Positions 1 to 11,548 of a stretch of 64,000 bases of DNA are shown piece by piece (the stretch's first letter is position 1; the number at the start of each line of letters is the position of its first letter). The position numbers were made by a program, and so were the translations under genes. The notes under the pieces are model-generated. The model was not told the DNA's origin, ran no database searches, and worked only from the letters and a program-made list of their open reading frames with translations. The DNA lies in assembly GCA_037157565.1 (NCBI GenBank), contig JAZHRO010000063.1:90486001-90550000 (forward strand), given 5' to 3'. The DNA is from Thalassia testudinum (lineage: Eukaryota; Streptophyta; Magnoliopsida; Alismatales; Hydrocharitaceae).

Positions 1-2137
1 GGTGTAGCTACTGCTGTTGCTGTGGTTGCAGCTCCATGGAAGAGAAAAGGAGGAGAAAGAGCTTCTCCTAAATTAGAGATTTCCCTCTTGTTGTACCTCT
101 TTTTTGTTTCCTACGGTCAGGAGTTGTATTAAGGACTAATTGGGAGTGAAATCAGTGATTTGCATGCTTGATTTTGGGTGATATATGTTGTCGTTTCATG
201 TCTTGGTGGGTTGTGGTAATGGGATTTTTCTAGTTAAAGCTTGCCCTAATGTTTGGTAGGGGATTTAATTGGTTCTTTGTGTTCCTTGTAGGTGTGGTTG
301 TTGATACTCAATGTTTTATGAGGTTTGGTTAAGTTAAGAGTGTAATTTGAGGCATGGGAGGTCGATTTTGCAGGTCTACCCTGTTGCTGTAGCCTTACCT
401 AACGTTAGATAAGGGTTAGCTAATGTTAGGTATCTGCTGGAGGGCCTCCTAATGTTAGGTAGCGTGTTGGAGTTGCTTATTGGCCTGAAATTAGGGTTTC
501 TGAACTTATGGAACCTAAGGGGTGATAGGACCTAGTTATAACCTAATTGGGGGTCAGGTTGGTGCTCTAATAGGTGGGGAAATGGTTAAATTGTTATTAA
601 AATCCTAGACGGATGTAGGGTGTCTTTAATTGAGCTTGAAGCTCTCTAAAGGGATTAAAAGCAACTTGAATTGACTAAGTAATGATTAAAACCTCACATA
701 ATGATATCGATGACTAGGTTAAAGTCTAATAAAAGGAAATGCTTCGATCCTAACATCTTGGGTAAAGACCCCAGGCGATCAACTAGGTAATTAAGCTTGT
801 CTGATCTGGTTCAGATCAGGGAGAGAAAGGACTAAGAAATGATTAGGTTGAATAGGTGGGCTCATAATGTTGCAACCTTGGACTTGGTAAACAATGGGTT
901 CATTGCTCGGGTTGGGGGGACTCGAGGTGTTGCGGTGGCTGGGGGCTACCAATGGTTCTGCCATGGAATTTGGAGGCTTCCCGAGTGCTGTGAAAGGCCA
1001 TGGGTTGTCATCGTTGTTCGGTACTTGGATGTACCTGAATCCGACTCGATGCGGAGGTACTCGTGGCTCTAGTCTTGGCCAGTGCCCGTGTGCATAACAG
1101 GGGAATGCGAGGGTACATGTGTTTAGAGGCTCACTTGCTTCCCGTGGATACAAAAGTACCAAGGTACTGTGATGGATTGGTTGAGATCCCGTCTGACGAC
1201 GAATTTGGAGGGGACACCGTAGGCTGTGCTCCTATGGGGAGCTACTCCTAATGGAAGCATTGGTGTGGCTTGACAATTCTGGTCAATCCTACGATGATGA
1301 TCTACTTTATTTATGACTAGTCCTTGTTGTACATGAACCAAGCTTGTGCTTCGTGGTCGCAAGGTGTAGGCCTGAGTAGCTCCTAAAAGGCCTAACTCTT
1401 CTGACTGAGGTCAGCAACGTACTTGATACGTAGAGAGCGGGCACGCCTTTCTCAAGGATCATTAGACTTGCTAGCCTCTCTCCTAACCAAGGAGAGAGTA
1501 TCAGGCTGGAATCCAAAGGAAAGGATGCATCACAATCTCCTCTAGTGGAGAATGATGATTTCCAAAATCTGATCATTAAGGCAAGTTAGAGAATGAGTTA
1601 TAATAATCAAATCATAAGGATTTGGGGCAACTTGATTAACGGGTTTTGGATCACGGTCGTTGGTTAGGTGAAACTGGGTCTAGAGTTAGGATCTGGGGTT
1701 TGAGCGTAGGCTAGGGATCTAGCCAGTTAGTAAGACTATTCACTACCCTGTGTTTTTGATTGTGATACGGTAGTTGGTTGTTCCCTACTGAGCCGATTGG
1801 CTCATCCTTACTTTGTGACCTAATTTCAAGTTGTTGCCATTGCGAGTTGTTGACGGGTGGGGTTTGTTGCTGCACAGGTCTTGAGAGACGTTTGGCAGGT
1901 AATTTTTATGTTTTGATTTTAAAGTAAATTCTTGTTTAGTGCATGTTTAGTTACTGCTTTACATTATTACTTGTATGCCATTCTCCTAATACTTTCTTTC
2001 ATTTTCTTATTAAATGGAACTTGTTGGTAGCTCGACTTAGCCAAGTACAACCTAAATTAAATAGACCAGCACCTCTACCATTGCCATTCTCCAAAACTTC
2101 GACCCTCATTGGAGGCCTGGGATTTTGGGGCGTGACA
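1..2137. repeat. Unassigned repeat DNA, probably part of an LTR
   Basis: No coding region is convincing here; reading frames are short and unrelated to anything I recognise. The stretch ends at 2137 with GGGGCGTGACA, directly abutting the decayed pol tail of element M. Read on the minus strand it would start TGTCACGCCCC, a start common in plant Ty3/gypsy LTRs; read on the plus strand it would end in CA, so orientation is open. Short TAACGTTAG-like and AATGTTAGG words recur at 400-465. The left end and its target duplication (expected TTTCA, as at 2138-2142) lie outside the window. Confidence 0.35.
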
Positions 2138-2464
2138 TTTCAATTCACTGAATTGGAAGAAATTCATTAATTTGTTTATGAAAATGTGCATATCTATAAA
2201 GACCAAACCAAGCCTTTTCATGATAAATACATTGTTTGGAAAACTTTTGAACCTAACTAGCGTGTTTGGCTTTTTGACACATGATTATGAATTTTTCCTA
2301 GAAATTTAAAATCCAAATGGATTGACCCTTATATCATCCTTAAAACTCATCCATACGGTGCCATTGATATTTTAGATATGAAAACAAGCATTTCTTTAAC
2401 TGTTAACGACCAATGCTTAAAGCCCTATTTTGACAACACTCCAAATCAACCTTCTGAATCTTAA
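2138..2464 (+). pseudogene. Decayed C-terminal end of Athila-type pol (integrase tail) of M
   Basis: One frame reads as the end of integrase, resembling the last ~110 residues of the pol of A. Recognisable words are FTELEE, KPFHDKYIVWKTFEPN, RVWLFDT, FPRNLKSKWIDPYII, HPYGAIDI and NDQCLKPYF, ending at TAA 2462-2464. Several in-frame stops (for example after EEIH and after FEPN) and small indels show it is dead. The catalytic core, RNase H and reverse transcriptase are missing, because the upstream sequence is cut at 2137. It would have encoded the DNA-binding C-terminal part of integrase; no chromodomain is visible. Confidence 0.8.
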
Positions 2465-3290
2465 GACCTCTGCAACATACCAAACACTTGATGGACACCA
2501 CACCCAGTTAAAAAGGCATAAAAGATAGCCTTAGTTGGGAGGTAACCCATCATCTCCTAGTTTCTCATTTTTCTTTTATTTTGCATGCATTTTAGGTTTT
2601 GTCAAACTCCAATCTAGATTCCGATTATCTCCATTTATAGGTGATATTTATTATCCTTCCTTATGTATGTGGACATTGCATATCTTAACCATTGGAGAGG
2701 GGGGGGGGGGGGGGGGGGACTTTAACTCAAGTAAAAAATTTTATGTTTTTCAGAACCTAAATTTTGACATTTTGCATATACTTTCAGAAAAAAAAGGACT
2801 AAAGTTGTACTCTTATTTTCAAAAAGGAACACAAGGGATTTAATCCTTAAGAAACTTAAGGACAAATCTAAAGGTCCTTTGGTTAGACTTTTCTGGTTTA
2901 AAACCAAACTTAGATTAAATTAGTGTATCCCTTAAAGAAGTCCTCCTGAACCCTTAAAGAAACTGATTGTCTTGGATTTTGTTTAGCGACCTAAATAGTA
3001 CTTTACTTGGTCCTCAATCCAAAAATTTGCATTTCTTTTGAAACCCAAGTGTCAAAACTTGTTTACACACAAAGCCAACAAAACTAAAAAGCATAAAAAC
3101 CTTTAAATAAATAAATAAATCCCCTTATTCTAGCTTAGGAGGAGCCTGAAATAGTTGATTGGTTGAGTTCCTACCTCTAAGAAGGAGAAAAATCTTCCTT
3201 CTAGGAGTGATGACAACATGTCACCACCTTGGTGCTTGCTCCATATCTATACATAGATGATAAGTCAATGTTAGTGGACTAAATTAGAGC
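2465..3290 (+). other. 3' noncoding region of M, left part
   Basis: No gene. It contains ATGTGGACATTG (2667-2678) followed by a run of 20 G (2699-2718), matching the internal polypurine tract that follows pol in A, C and E. Further on, GAAGGAG and CTTCCTTC (about 3181-3203) and GTGCTT (3232-3237) correspond to the start of the structured region of the other Athila-like copies. The run to about 3290 is the loop into which E inserted. AGAGC at 3286-3290 recurs at 60824-60828 and is the likely target duplication of E. Confidence 0.6.
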
Positions 3291-5357
3291 CTAAGTACCT
3301 CATTATTGGAATGAAAATGTAATTTGAATCATGCATTGCATGGATAAAATTAATAAAGCTACAAAATTATCATTTCATGCATTGTATCAATTTTTACATC
3401 TTAATCAATTAAATTTGGGTCATTATGGAAGGGGCAATCTGGATGGAATCATACCTAAATTTGGAATGCCATTTTCAGAGATTTAATTTGCCACATGTAA
3501 GAAAGGAAAGAGTTTTTCAATTCCCATCTCCAATTTTGGGAAGGAGATGACTCTCTCCTAATTAGAATCCTCCCCATGCAGGTTTTGGAAGCCATGCACA
3601 AGAGGAAAGGAAAGAAAGAAAAAGAAAATAAAAAATGAGAACCTTCCCTATTTTTCTTCCTCTCTCTCTCCCCAATAATCTCTCTCTCTCTCATCGATAT
3701 TCTCTCTCAGATTCTTTCTCTTTCCCTCTTTATATGTAATAGGGAAGAAGATGGTAGGGGATCCATCTCCCTCCCCACAGGGAGGAAACTCCCTCTCCAG
3801 CATCTTCTTCCTCCCTGAGGAGGGAGAACCTTCTCTCCACCATCATCCTCCTTCCACCAACGTGTGCCACCGACCATGACGACCACTCACCGCCATGACC
3901 GCAAGCCATGATCGCGAGCCACATTCGCAACCATGCCATCCACAACCACGTCCCGCCACCGTGGTTGGAGGTGACAACTTCGACACTGCCACAGCGTCCG
4001 CTACTGTGTCTTCAACTTGCCACCACGTCTCGTCTCTGCTGTGTCAACTCCCACGACCGCGTCGTCACCACCAACCCCCTCTCTCCCTCAACCTGCATGC
4101 ACGCAGGATAGAGGCAAGAACTTAAGCCATCTAGGAGCCTCCTTGGACGTCCAGTGCATTCTCCTCCTTCATGGCCTTCTTCTTCCTTCAAACCGTGTTA
4201 CCCATAGTTCTCACGTAGCCACTAGCCACCGCGTGTGGCCAGCCACCTCGGCCACCTCCGCACATTCGCACGCATCCACCGTGCATGGCCAGCAAAGCTG
4301 GCTCCCTTCTTGCCCACTGGTGCCATTGCCCACCCGCACCACTACCCACCGTCGTTGCACCACCGCGCAGCTGCCAACACCCACACGCATGCCTTATGCT
4401 CACGACCAACAACTCCACCCACACCCACCGCACACACCACCTCTACACATGCACCACCTCCTTGTGTGGCCACACGTGATCGCCACTTGCAGCCTCTTCC
4501 TCTTCTTCTTTTTCTTCTCTGCTGACGAAGTAGAACCCAAAGCAGCCAATCTCCACCTCCATGCAGCCGGCATCTCCGGCCACGAAACTTCACACCGTTG
4601 ACTCCATCAAGCTCGCCTCAACACCATGCACCTAACCAAACTATTAGATGCGCCCACCGCAACCCGTGCGCACACGTGGATTGACCTACCACAGGTGACC
4701 TCCAAGTCACCGGCCGGCCACCTCCGGCCATCTCTCTTCTTGTCGCCATTGCCAACGATGCACATTGGCTTACTTTCCCTCCAGCCTCCTTTCCCCTTGT
4801 GCATAGAGAGCACTTGCACAAAGTGCTCTGTTTTGCTACAGTGAAGAGGGTATTAGTTTCTACATCTAAATGCCATTGCGAGACTTTATTTTGGTTTGAA
4901 TATTCATTAAGTGGAATTTTCTAGGATTGATACATATCATTATCTATGGATTTTATTCATGGCATTTGTATTTAGTGATAATTTGAAAAATCATACATTG
5001 TTGTATGTCAGTGAGTTTGGAGTATTCTCATTTATTTTGACTTGGGTTGAAAGATACTTGGTTGAGCAGTAAAAGACATATTTGGTTTCCATGTACATGG
5101 TTCTTACAGACTTGTTGCTCTACCTTAGTTTTCTCTCAAGCCTTTGTGATTGATGATGGAAAATGTTGATTAGAGGGATTTAAAGAAATTATTCATGAGT
5201 TTTTTTGCATTTGTTCCTCCTTGTAGATACGACCTAACTTTCGTGGTTAGTTTTGACTGATAAATACTTTTTATTGGGATTTTTCCACCACGATTTACAT
5301 TACTACGACAACATATTTCTTCGACGCATCATTCTGCCAAGTGAAATCTCCTAATCA
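3291..5357 (+). repeat. 5' LTR of element E
   Basis: It ends CTAATCA at 5357, two bases before a tRNA-Asp primer site. The 5' end is uncertain. A possible TATA region (TTTATATG, about 3730) precedes a CT-rich stretch. Compared with the 3' LTR it lacks about 230 bp near 4920. The His/Thr/Pro-rich open frames at 3895-4601 follow from base composition, recur in altered form in the 3' LTR and are not genes. Confidence 0.65.
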
Positions 5358-5359
5358 AA

Positions 5360-5377
5360 TGGCGTCGTTGCCGGGGA
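5360..5377 (+). other. Primer binding site of E, tRNA-Asp type
   Basis: TGGCGTCGTTGCCGGGGA lies two bases after the LTR end. It matches the complement of the 3' end of plant tRNA-Asp except for one C-to-T change, relative to the same site in C. This places E with Athila-type Ty3/gypsy elements. Confidence 0.85.
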
Positions 5378-6641
5378 GGCAACAAACGCAATAGATTCAC
5401 CTGATTATTTCTGATTATTCAAAGTTGCACATTTATCTGACCATTCTCTATCTTTCTGTGCAAGGAATTTGACAACACGACAGGCGCAGTTGAGAGACGA
5501 TGTCAACCTTGAGCAATGCCCACACATGCAGATAGGATGCGAAGAGAAGGGGACCTAGATCTCGCTTTCACAGGGGATTCTCCTGTGTTGCAGATTTTAT
5601 TTCATTTCAGTCTTCTCACCCTTGTAGCAATTGAGGATAATTTTTGGGAGTCTATCCCCTCTTTGTTTAGCAGCTTGGGCTATTTATCTATGGTGATCTG
5701 CTTGCTTGCCACCAAAACAAAAAGAGGAAAATATCGAGCTGCCTGTTTAGGAGTTGCATGCCCTTAGGTGTGCACATTTGGGGGTGACTGAGCAGCACAC
5801 TAGATCTCTCCTCTTACATTGCGTACATATTTGCACCAAGACTGCTAGAGACAGGTATACCTTTCTTTCTTTGCATCCAGCTCCTATTCATAGATTGACA
5901 TTTGGATTAAATTTCAAGACCACCAAACTGATTGAATTAACCTAATTCAGTGATCGCCTAATTGAAATTGGGATAGTTAATTGGATTTGACCTTAAAATC
6001 AAAATCACATTTGCTTTGATCAAAAGGAACTTGTCTGTGATTTTTCTCAAAAACAAATTGAGTTGCAGTGTGATGCACAATTCTGGTACTAAGCATGCAC
6101 ACTAGGCACTGCACTAGGTCTTGGTCCCTTAAGGCTAGAGGTACTGATCTCTTCATTGGTGTAGACCCTCCTATTTAACCTTGTGGTGGTGATATTATCT
6201 TGTGTCCAAGTGTTTTGATACTTCAAGGAGGGGGACACCCCTTAAAGAAACAAAAGGGTAGTTAAGAGGCATCGCATTCGCATTGCCTCAAAGGAAGGGT
6301 TCGCTCTACGTGCATCCCTTAGTTCCGTCCTTGGAGTAACTTCTCACTAGGTCACTTGAGAGTATCATTGAAGCAGGGTGTAGGTCTTAGGGCACACGAA
6401 GGTTGACTTAGGGCCCATAATTATTTTTGCAACTTCTTTGGTCACCAAGAAAGATCGTAACTGACCTCTATTCTTCTCCAAAGAGCTTATCAGGGATATC
6501 AAGTCACAACCCCCTCTTATACCATTAAAGTGGGAATGGACGGGTGCAAACTTGACCCCATTTGACAACTTTAAGGGCTAGGTTGGAGGTTGGCTCAAAT
6601 CTATTCTAACAAAAAGGAGAGTCCCATTGTCTTGCATTTGA
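5378..6641 (+). other. Untranslated leader of E with a conserved long-range stem
   Basis: No gene. It aligns in blocks to the leader of A: the GAGCTGCCTG block (5736 onward), TTTGCATCCAGC near 5870, and the domain at 6219-6338. In that domain TACTTCAAGGA (6219-6229) pairs with TCCTTGGAGTA (6328-6338), 11 pairs including one G-U, enclosing about 100 nt. The loop starts with the GGGGGACACCC motif also seen in A and C. Confidence 0.6.
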
Positions 6642-8230
6642 TTGGGGTGTGCTTTTCAAGTTATGGATTACAATAGCTACTACACTTCTTACTTTCACCC
6701 CAAAACACCAAATCCCAATCCCATGACCTGTAATTATCCATCATCTGATGAACATTGGGATCCTTTCTACTCCTACTATAGGAGCATTGGTCTAATTAAT
6801 CACCAACCCAGTGATGATGAGTAGAACCTAGGAGAAGGGTATCCCAACCCTAGCTCTCCCATGACTGTACCCAACCTACCCACTCTTAACGATCTTGCTT
6901 ATCGAGGTTGGACCAATACTCTTAGGCAACTTGAACTTGAGATTGACTATCCTTTGTAATCTGATAGTAGCCTCTCCTCTTTTATGATAGAAATGCAAAA
7001 ACAACAGAAAGAAATGATGGATTCTATGGGAGAGATTTTGAGGAATAGTCAAAGATTAACTAAAGAGATTAGCCAGCTTAGCGACCCTCCTACAGTCAAT
7101 TCTGATCCCTACCTCTATACCTCCGATTACCAAGAAAATTTCAAGGAAAACAATGACAACAGGGATCTTGTTTTGAGGAGTAGCTATCACTTAGACGTCC
7201 CCCATGAGATGTGCCCACCAAAAGGCAATCCCGATGATTATCCACCTAATCTTAATTGGAGTTAGAAGAAGGGAAATATGGTCCCATTAAATGAACTCTA
7301 CCTGAATGATAGTATCTTTGTGGTTGCAATTAAACAATCAACCTAACCCCCATTCTGGATTTTGAGGTGGAAGCTGCACCCCATCCTAGGGATGTCGAAC
7401 TTATACCTAACACCTCTGACGACCATGCACCTTAGTTAGATCTCCCTGAGGATTGTAATGAATTCCAGGCGTCTTGGATATCAGATGAAATCATATCGAA
7501 AGAATGTAATCCTCTACTTAGAGGAACAACACCTGTCATTGAACATTCTGAGGATTTACAGGTACCCAACACAAGTGACCCTGAGGGAATTGATATTGAA
7601 ATGGAAGACTTAGATCAATATTGGTCTCAGGGACATGAAGAGTTGATTTTTGAGGAGGACAAGGGAACACTTGAAACACTTGATCTTGGCATGAAAGATT
7701 TTCCTGAGTCTCAGGGGCAAGAGGGATGAGACGTAGAAGAGGATAATGATGACTTTGAGGGGCTCAGACTTAGAGTATGGAGTGACTATAGGGGAGAATA
7801 TGTTTTGTTCGAGGACTTACCCCTAAGGATCTTACTGATTTAGCTAAATCTGGATTCCTACATACCTTTGACTACAAAGATCATCCTCGCAAACATTGGG
7901 AAGAAAAGGAAGCACCTGATACTCTTGATGAAGAAATCCACACACCCCAGGGGCAGGATCTTAGAGTCGAACAAGAACCTGGGGATGTTGTTGTTGAAGA
8001 CATTCACACTCATATTGCTTCCAATCCACCTTTACATGATAATGAAATGGGCGACACCCTTGATCGATTCAATTTGAAAGATGAACATTTGGGCCCATTC
8101 TAGGACATGCATACCATTGATATGCAGCATGAAAGTCAATTACTTACTAAGGCTACTTCTGATGACATTCAGGAACTGGAATGGTTGTCGAGGATGATGT
8201 TGAACCTCTCAAACCCTCTTTGACCCTCAT
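6642..8230 (+). pseudogene. Decayed acidic ORF of unknown function in element E
   Basis: This stands where gag would be in A. The start ATG is 6642 or 6663. One frame reads through 6642-7330 with three stops (6822-6824, about 6957, 7263-7265). It starts with a Tyr/Pro/Asn-rich part (HPKTPNPNPMTCNYPSSDE) and then a short helical part (MIEMQKQQKEMMDSMGEIL) followed by NSQRLTKEISQL. After a frame change an Asp/Glu-rich stretch follows (EDLDQYWSQGHEELIFEED, about 7600-7660; HIASNPPLHDNEMGDTLDR, about 8005-8065). I do not recognise the family. It shows no Retrotrans_gag motif, zinc knuckle, protease or RT. It could be a diverged Gag-like protein of a non-autonomous element or a captured host fragment. 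Stops and frameshifts make it inactive. Confidence 0.5.
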
Positions 8231-8315
8231 CCCTACCCGTAACTGAGAGACTTACACTCCTACAGAAACAACTTCCTAAAATATATGCTCACATTCCTGA
8301 TTTACGGGGGATAAC

Positions 8316-9560
8316 TGTTTGCAATGCTTCGTCAGGCTTTTTAGTCAGTCGCGTTGTAGTATAGGTGACCAAGCATTGACAACAAATAAGAATTTATTAC
8401 TCGAAAACCTAAGTATCTGAGGTCGAACACAGGGAGCAAATGAAATTTATTCACTAATCTCAATAATGTAATTGAACAGTTAGAATTACTCAAAACTTAA
8501 TTCAGAATATAAATGAAAGAGTTTAAGAGTCAATTATGGCAAAAATAGAGAAATTGGACGTCTGATCATGGAATCAGACATCTTAAAAAGATATTTTCTC
8601 TTTTAACTCTCTCTTATTTCTTCTCCTGTTTGCTTTCTCTTCTTCTTCTTCTTTCTTTCTTTCCCTGATTTTCCTCTTTCCTTATCTCTTTTTCTTCTAT
8701 TCTTCTTTGACTTTGGCCGTCTGCTTCTTCTTCCTTGTTTCTTCTCTGTAGCTCCTTTCTAGCTTTTCCTTTCTTCTTCCTTCTTCTTATTTTCCTCTGT
8801 CTTCTACCCTTCCTTCTTAAGTCTTTCTTTTCTGCTTCCCTTAGCTTCAGCCTTGTCTTTTCTTTTTCTCTTTTGCCTTCTCTTATTTAGGGCTAAGTGT
8901 CAGCTTCACCTTTCCTCTTCTGACGTTCTCCTCTTCCTTTGGCCTTCCTTCCTTCTTCCTTTTGCAGCTAAGTATGCTTAGCCTTGCTTCACCGTGCCTT
9001 AGCTTTAGCTGCGCCTTCCTTCTCCTTCTTCTTCCCTGCACACACTGAAGAGCAAAACCTAACCCCTACCCTCCCCTCGTCTCTCTCTCTCTCTATTTCT
9101 CTCTTCCGTATGCTCTCCCAGAGCTAGGTAATCAGGTCCGGTCGCGTGCCTGGGTCCAAGCGCATTGGCGTGGTGTGGTGCGCGAGGAGTGCTAGGTTAG
9201 GTTAGTCGGGTCAGGTGCTAGGTCCGTGGGAGAGTGTCGCAGACGAGGCGTGGTAAGGGTGAGGGACCTCACCCCTGTGTGTCTCGACGCAGACAGCATA
9301 AAACACAAATACAATTTATGTTACTGGCCTTGCTCATGCGTTCACAAGGTGGAACTAAATGTCCCACCCCCTTTTGCGCTCGTGCCCACAGGAGCCCCTT
9401 CTTCAATTGCTGCTACTAGGTTGCTTGCCAAACTAATTGCCCTGCTGTCTGAGTTCGCGCACGCATCTGCTTCCTCTGGGACCTTGACACCTGGAGCGCG
9501 CAGCATGGGATGAAGCTCGCGACCTCCTTGCTGTGTGCGTCAATGGCAGCAGGTGGTGAG
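8316..9560 (-). repeat. Solo LTR F, R/U5-side piece
   Basis: This piece includes GAGGTCGAACACAGGGAG (8417-8434), the complement of the CTCCCTGAGTTCGACCTC-type sequence near the end of the C LTR. It also has a CT-rich tract (8596-9110) matching the AGAAGAAG tract of C, and the GCTCTCCCAGAGCTA region (about 9111). The open frames at 9226-9513 and 9416-9697 are not genes. Confidence 0.85.
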
Positions 9561-9794
9561 TGAAAGTTCCCTACTAGGAGGGGGTGACGTAATAATTGCG
9601 GAAATAAAATATATAAAGTAATCTCACAAAATAAGCAATCACAAAATGTACACAAGTAATTTTTAGGGGGAAACCCAAACCGGGTGAAAACCACCACCTA
9701 ACCCTCTCGAGTTAGGATTTTCCGATCAACCTAGTTGATCAAAATCCACTAAACCGAATCACTTAAAACGAGGGTGATTCAACCTCAGTACAAC
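9561..9794 (-). repeat. 3' LTR of B, terminal U5-side piece
   Basis: It continues at 21142 after element A. It ends in ACAAC (9790-9794), the target site duplicated by A. About nine differences and small indels separate its first 150 bp from the matching part of the other LTR at 24162, far more than in the rest of the LTR. Confidence 0.9.
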
Positions 9795-10199
9795 TGATTA
9801 GCCCATAGTTGTGGGTTATTTAAGTACTTAAGTGCCTACAGATTAGGTTAATTCTAACATTTATTTAGTATAAATTAGGATGTAAATAGATTAATTCATA
9901 GTTTTAATCTAATTACATAATCCATACATTGCATTCATATCTTAAGTGCATTTAGAATTAGCTTAGAATAGCATTCATTTAATTAGATAACCAATTAGGT
10001 ATATTGTTTTTATTAACATAGAAGTTGAGGGTCTATACATAAATAACCCTAATATTTTAATAATATTTGCTTTATTCATCTTCTTTCAGAACGGCTGGCT
10101 GCCGCTCCAACGCCCGGCTGCTGCAGTGATGAAGCCATTCAAGGGGGAGCGGATGTGGTGGATCTGGTCGGCGACTGATTTCAAAATTGTTCAAGACAC

Positions 10200-10207
10200 T
10201 ATAAAAG
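10200..10207 (+). promoter_or_regulatory. TATA box in the 5' LTR of A
   Basis: TATAAAAG in a GC-rich context; the same octamer is at 19808-19815 in the 3' LTR. It is the likely core promoter element of the genomic RNA, with transcription starting some 30 bp downstream. Confidence 0.65.
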
Positions 10208-10465
10208 GAGCACGGAAGCTGCCGGCTGCAGCAGGCCTCCGCCACCGACCCACCACTGTGCAGAGAGATCCTCTCTCTTCCACTCCACACTGCCGGCCTC
10301 TACCGTGGCGGCGAGTCTCCACCACCGTGGGCGTGTGGTGTGACAGGCCACACCGCCATCCGGAGCTCGCCCGCATTACCGTGAGCACCTTAGCGTGCAA
10401 CTCCCTCGCCGTCGTCGCCGACCACCGTCACCAACCTACTGATCAGCCACCCTCTCAGTAACTTA

Positions 10466-10493
10466 AGACGTCTGGGAAATTTCCCAGACGTCT
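10466..10493. repeat. 28-bp perfect palindrome with two GACGTC cores
   Basis: The half site is AGACGTCTGGGAAA followed by its exact complement. CTT/AAG extends the arms beyond one mismatch. It is repeated at 20074-20101 in the 3' LTR. It lies about 260 bp downstream of the TATA box. Confidence 0.8.
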
Positions 10494-11530
10494 GAAGTTA
10501 CCCGCTCCCTTCACCGCACACGCCTGAAGTCGCCTGCAGATCCCTTCCCGCACCTGCAGAACCTTCAGCGCACCCACGTCCGTCAACCTTCAGCTCAAAC
10601 ACGCACAACCGCCTGCAGTCCACGCCGTTCACCACTGTGCCTGCAGAACCGCCAGCAACCGACCTCTGCGCCCTCCACCGCTCACCGGCTGCTGACCTGC
10701 GCACGCCTGCAGATCAGCCCGCGCTCTCCTCCAACGCCTGCAGACCAGCCTGCAGCATCCTCCAACAGCCGTCTGCAGCTTCCACCGCGCAAGCGCCCCC
10801 TCTGCAGCTTCCACCGCACACGCCAGCGCCCGCCTGCAGATCAGCCCGCGCACACGCCAACCGCCTGCAGACGCCCGCCTGCAGACCACCGCGCAAGCGC
10901 CCAAGCGCCCCCTCTGCAGCTTCCACCGCACACGCCAGCGCCCGCCTGCAGACGCCCGCCTGCAGACCACCGCGCGCCAGCGCCTTCCGCAGACTCTCCG
11001 CGCGCCCACGCATAGCCACCTGCAGCACCTCCGCCGGAGCTCGTCCGGCCACCTCCGGCCGCCGCGCGACTCGCCGTCACCACCGATTCGAAGCCCTTGA
11101 TCCAAGGGACCTCCGCCGAGCTTCCCGCGCCCAGCCATCGGCTCCTCGTCGCGCAAGACAACGGGGAAGAATTCCCCTGTTTTGCTACAGTAAAGCATTG
11201 ATTAAAATTTACATTTTCTGCCATTGCCAGATTTTATTCATATTCTATTCACTCTGCATTGCGGAAAATATCCTGTAGTTTATCATAATTGCCATTTCAG
11301 CATTATTTCTTGCTTAAACCTTAATCTAAAGGCAATCTTGGCTTGGTTCTTGTCCAAATTGACTCCGAACAAACATTTTTAAGTGGCGCGAATTTTAATA
11401 CGTTATTGCCTCCCTGTGGAAACGACCCGCTCCTCTGCGAGTGGTTATTTCTTATTAAAAATTGATTAGTCGATTTTTCCACCACATTAAACTACAAACG
11501 ACTTAAAAGCGAAAGATCGACACGATCAAA

Positions 11531-11548
11531 TGGCGCCGCTGCCGGGGA
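11531..11548 (+). other. Primer binding site of A, tRNA-Asp type
   Basis: TGGCGCCGCTGCCGGGGA lies two bases after the LTR. It differs from the site of C by one base and is the complement of the tRNA-Asp 3' end with one mismatch. Confidence 0.9.

Larger units (their letters stand above)
9795..11528 (+). repeat. 5' LTR of A
   Basis: Starts TGATTAGCCCATAG, ends CACGATCA. AT-rich to about 10090, then very GC-rich with many CTGCAG words (10535-11050), then TTTTGCTACAGTAAAG (about 11179), shared with the LTR of E. The ORFs of up to 213 residues on both strands here repeat exactly or nearly so in the 3' LTR and are compositional. Confidence 0.95.

Noticed and set aside
1..2137. Host gene exon or intron at the left end
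   Set aside because: No splice-consistent coding blocks or protein words; the right end looks like an LTR terminus abutting a retroelement.
4017..4601. 194-residue His/Thr/Pro-rich frame, with a 217-residue relative at 43063-43716
   Set aside because: Inside the E LTRs; low complexity, no domain, different reading in the two copies.
10637..11278. 213-residue frame and overlapping minus-strand frames in the A LTR
   Set aside because: A product of the CTGCAG-rich repeat; open on both strands, truncated by point changes in the other LTR.
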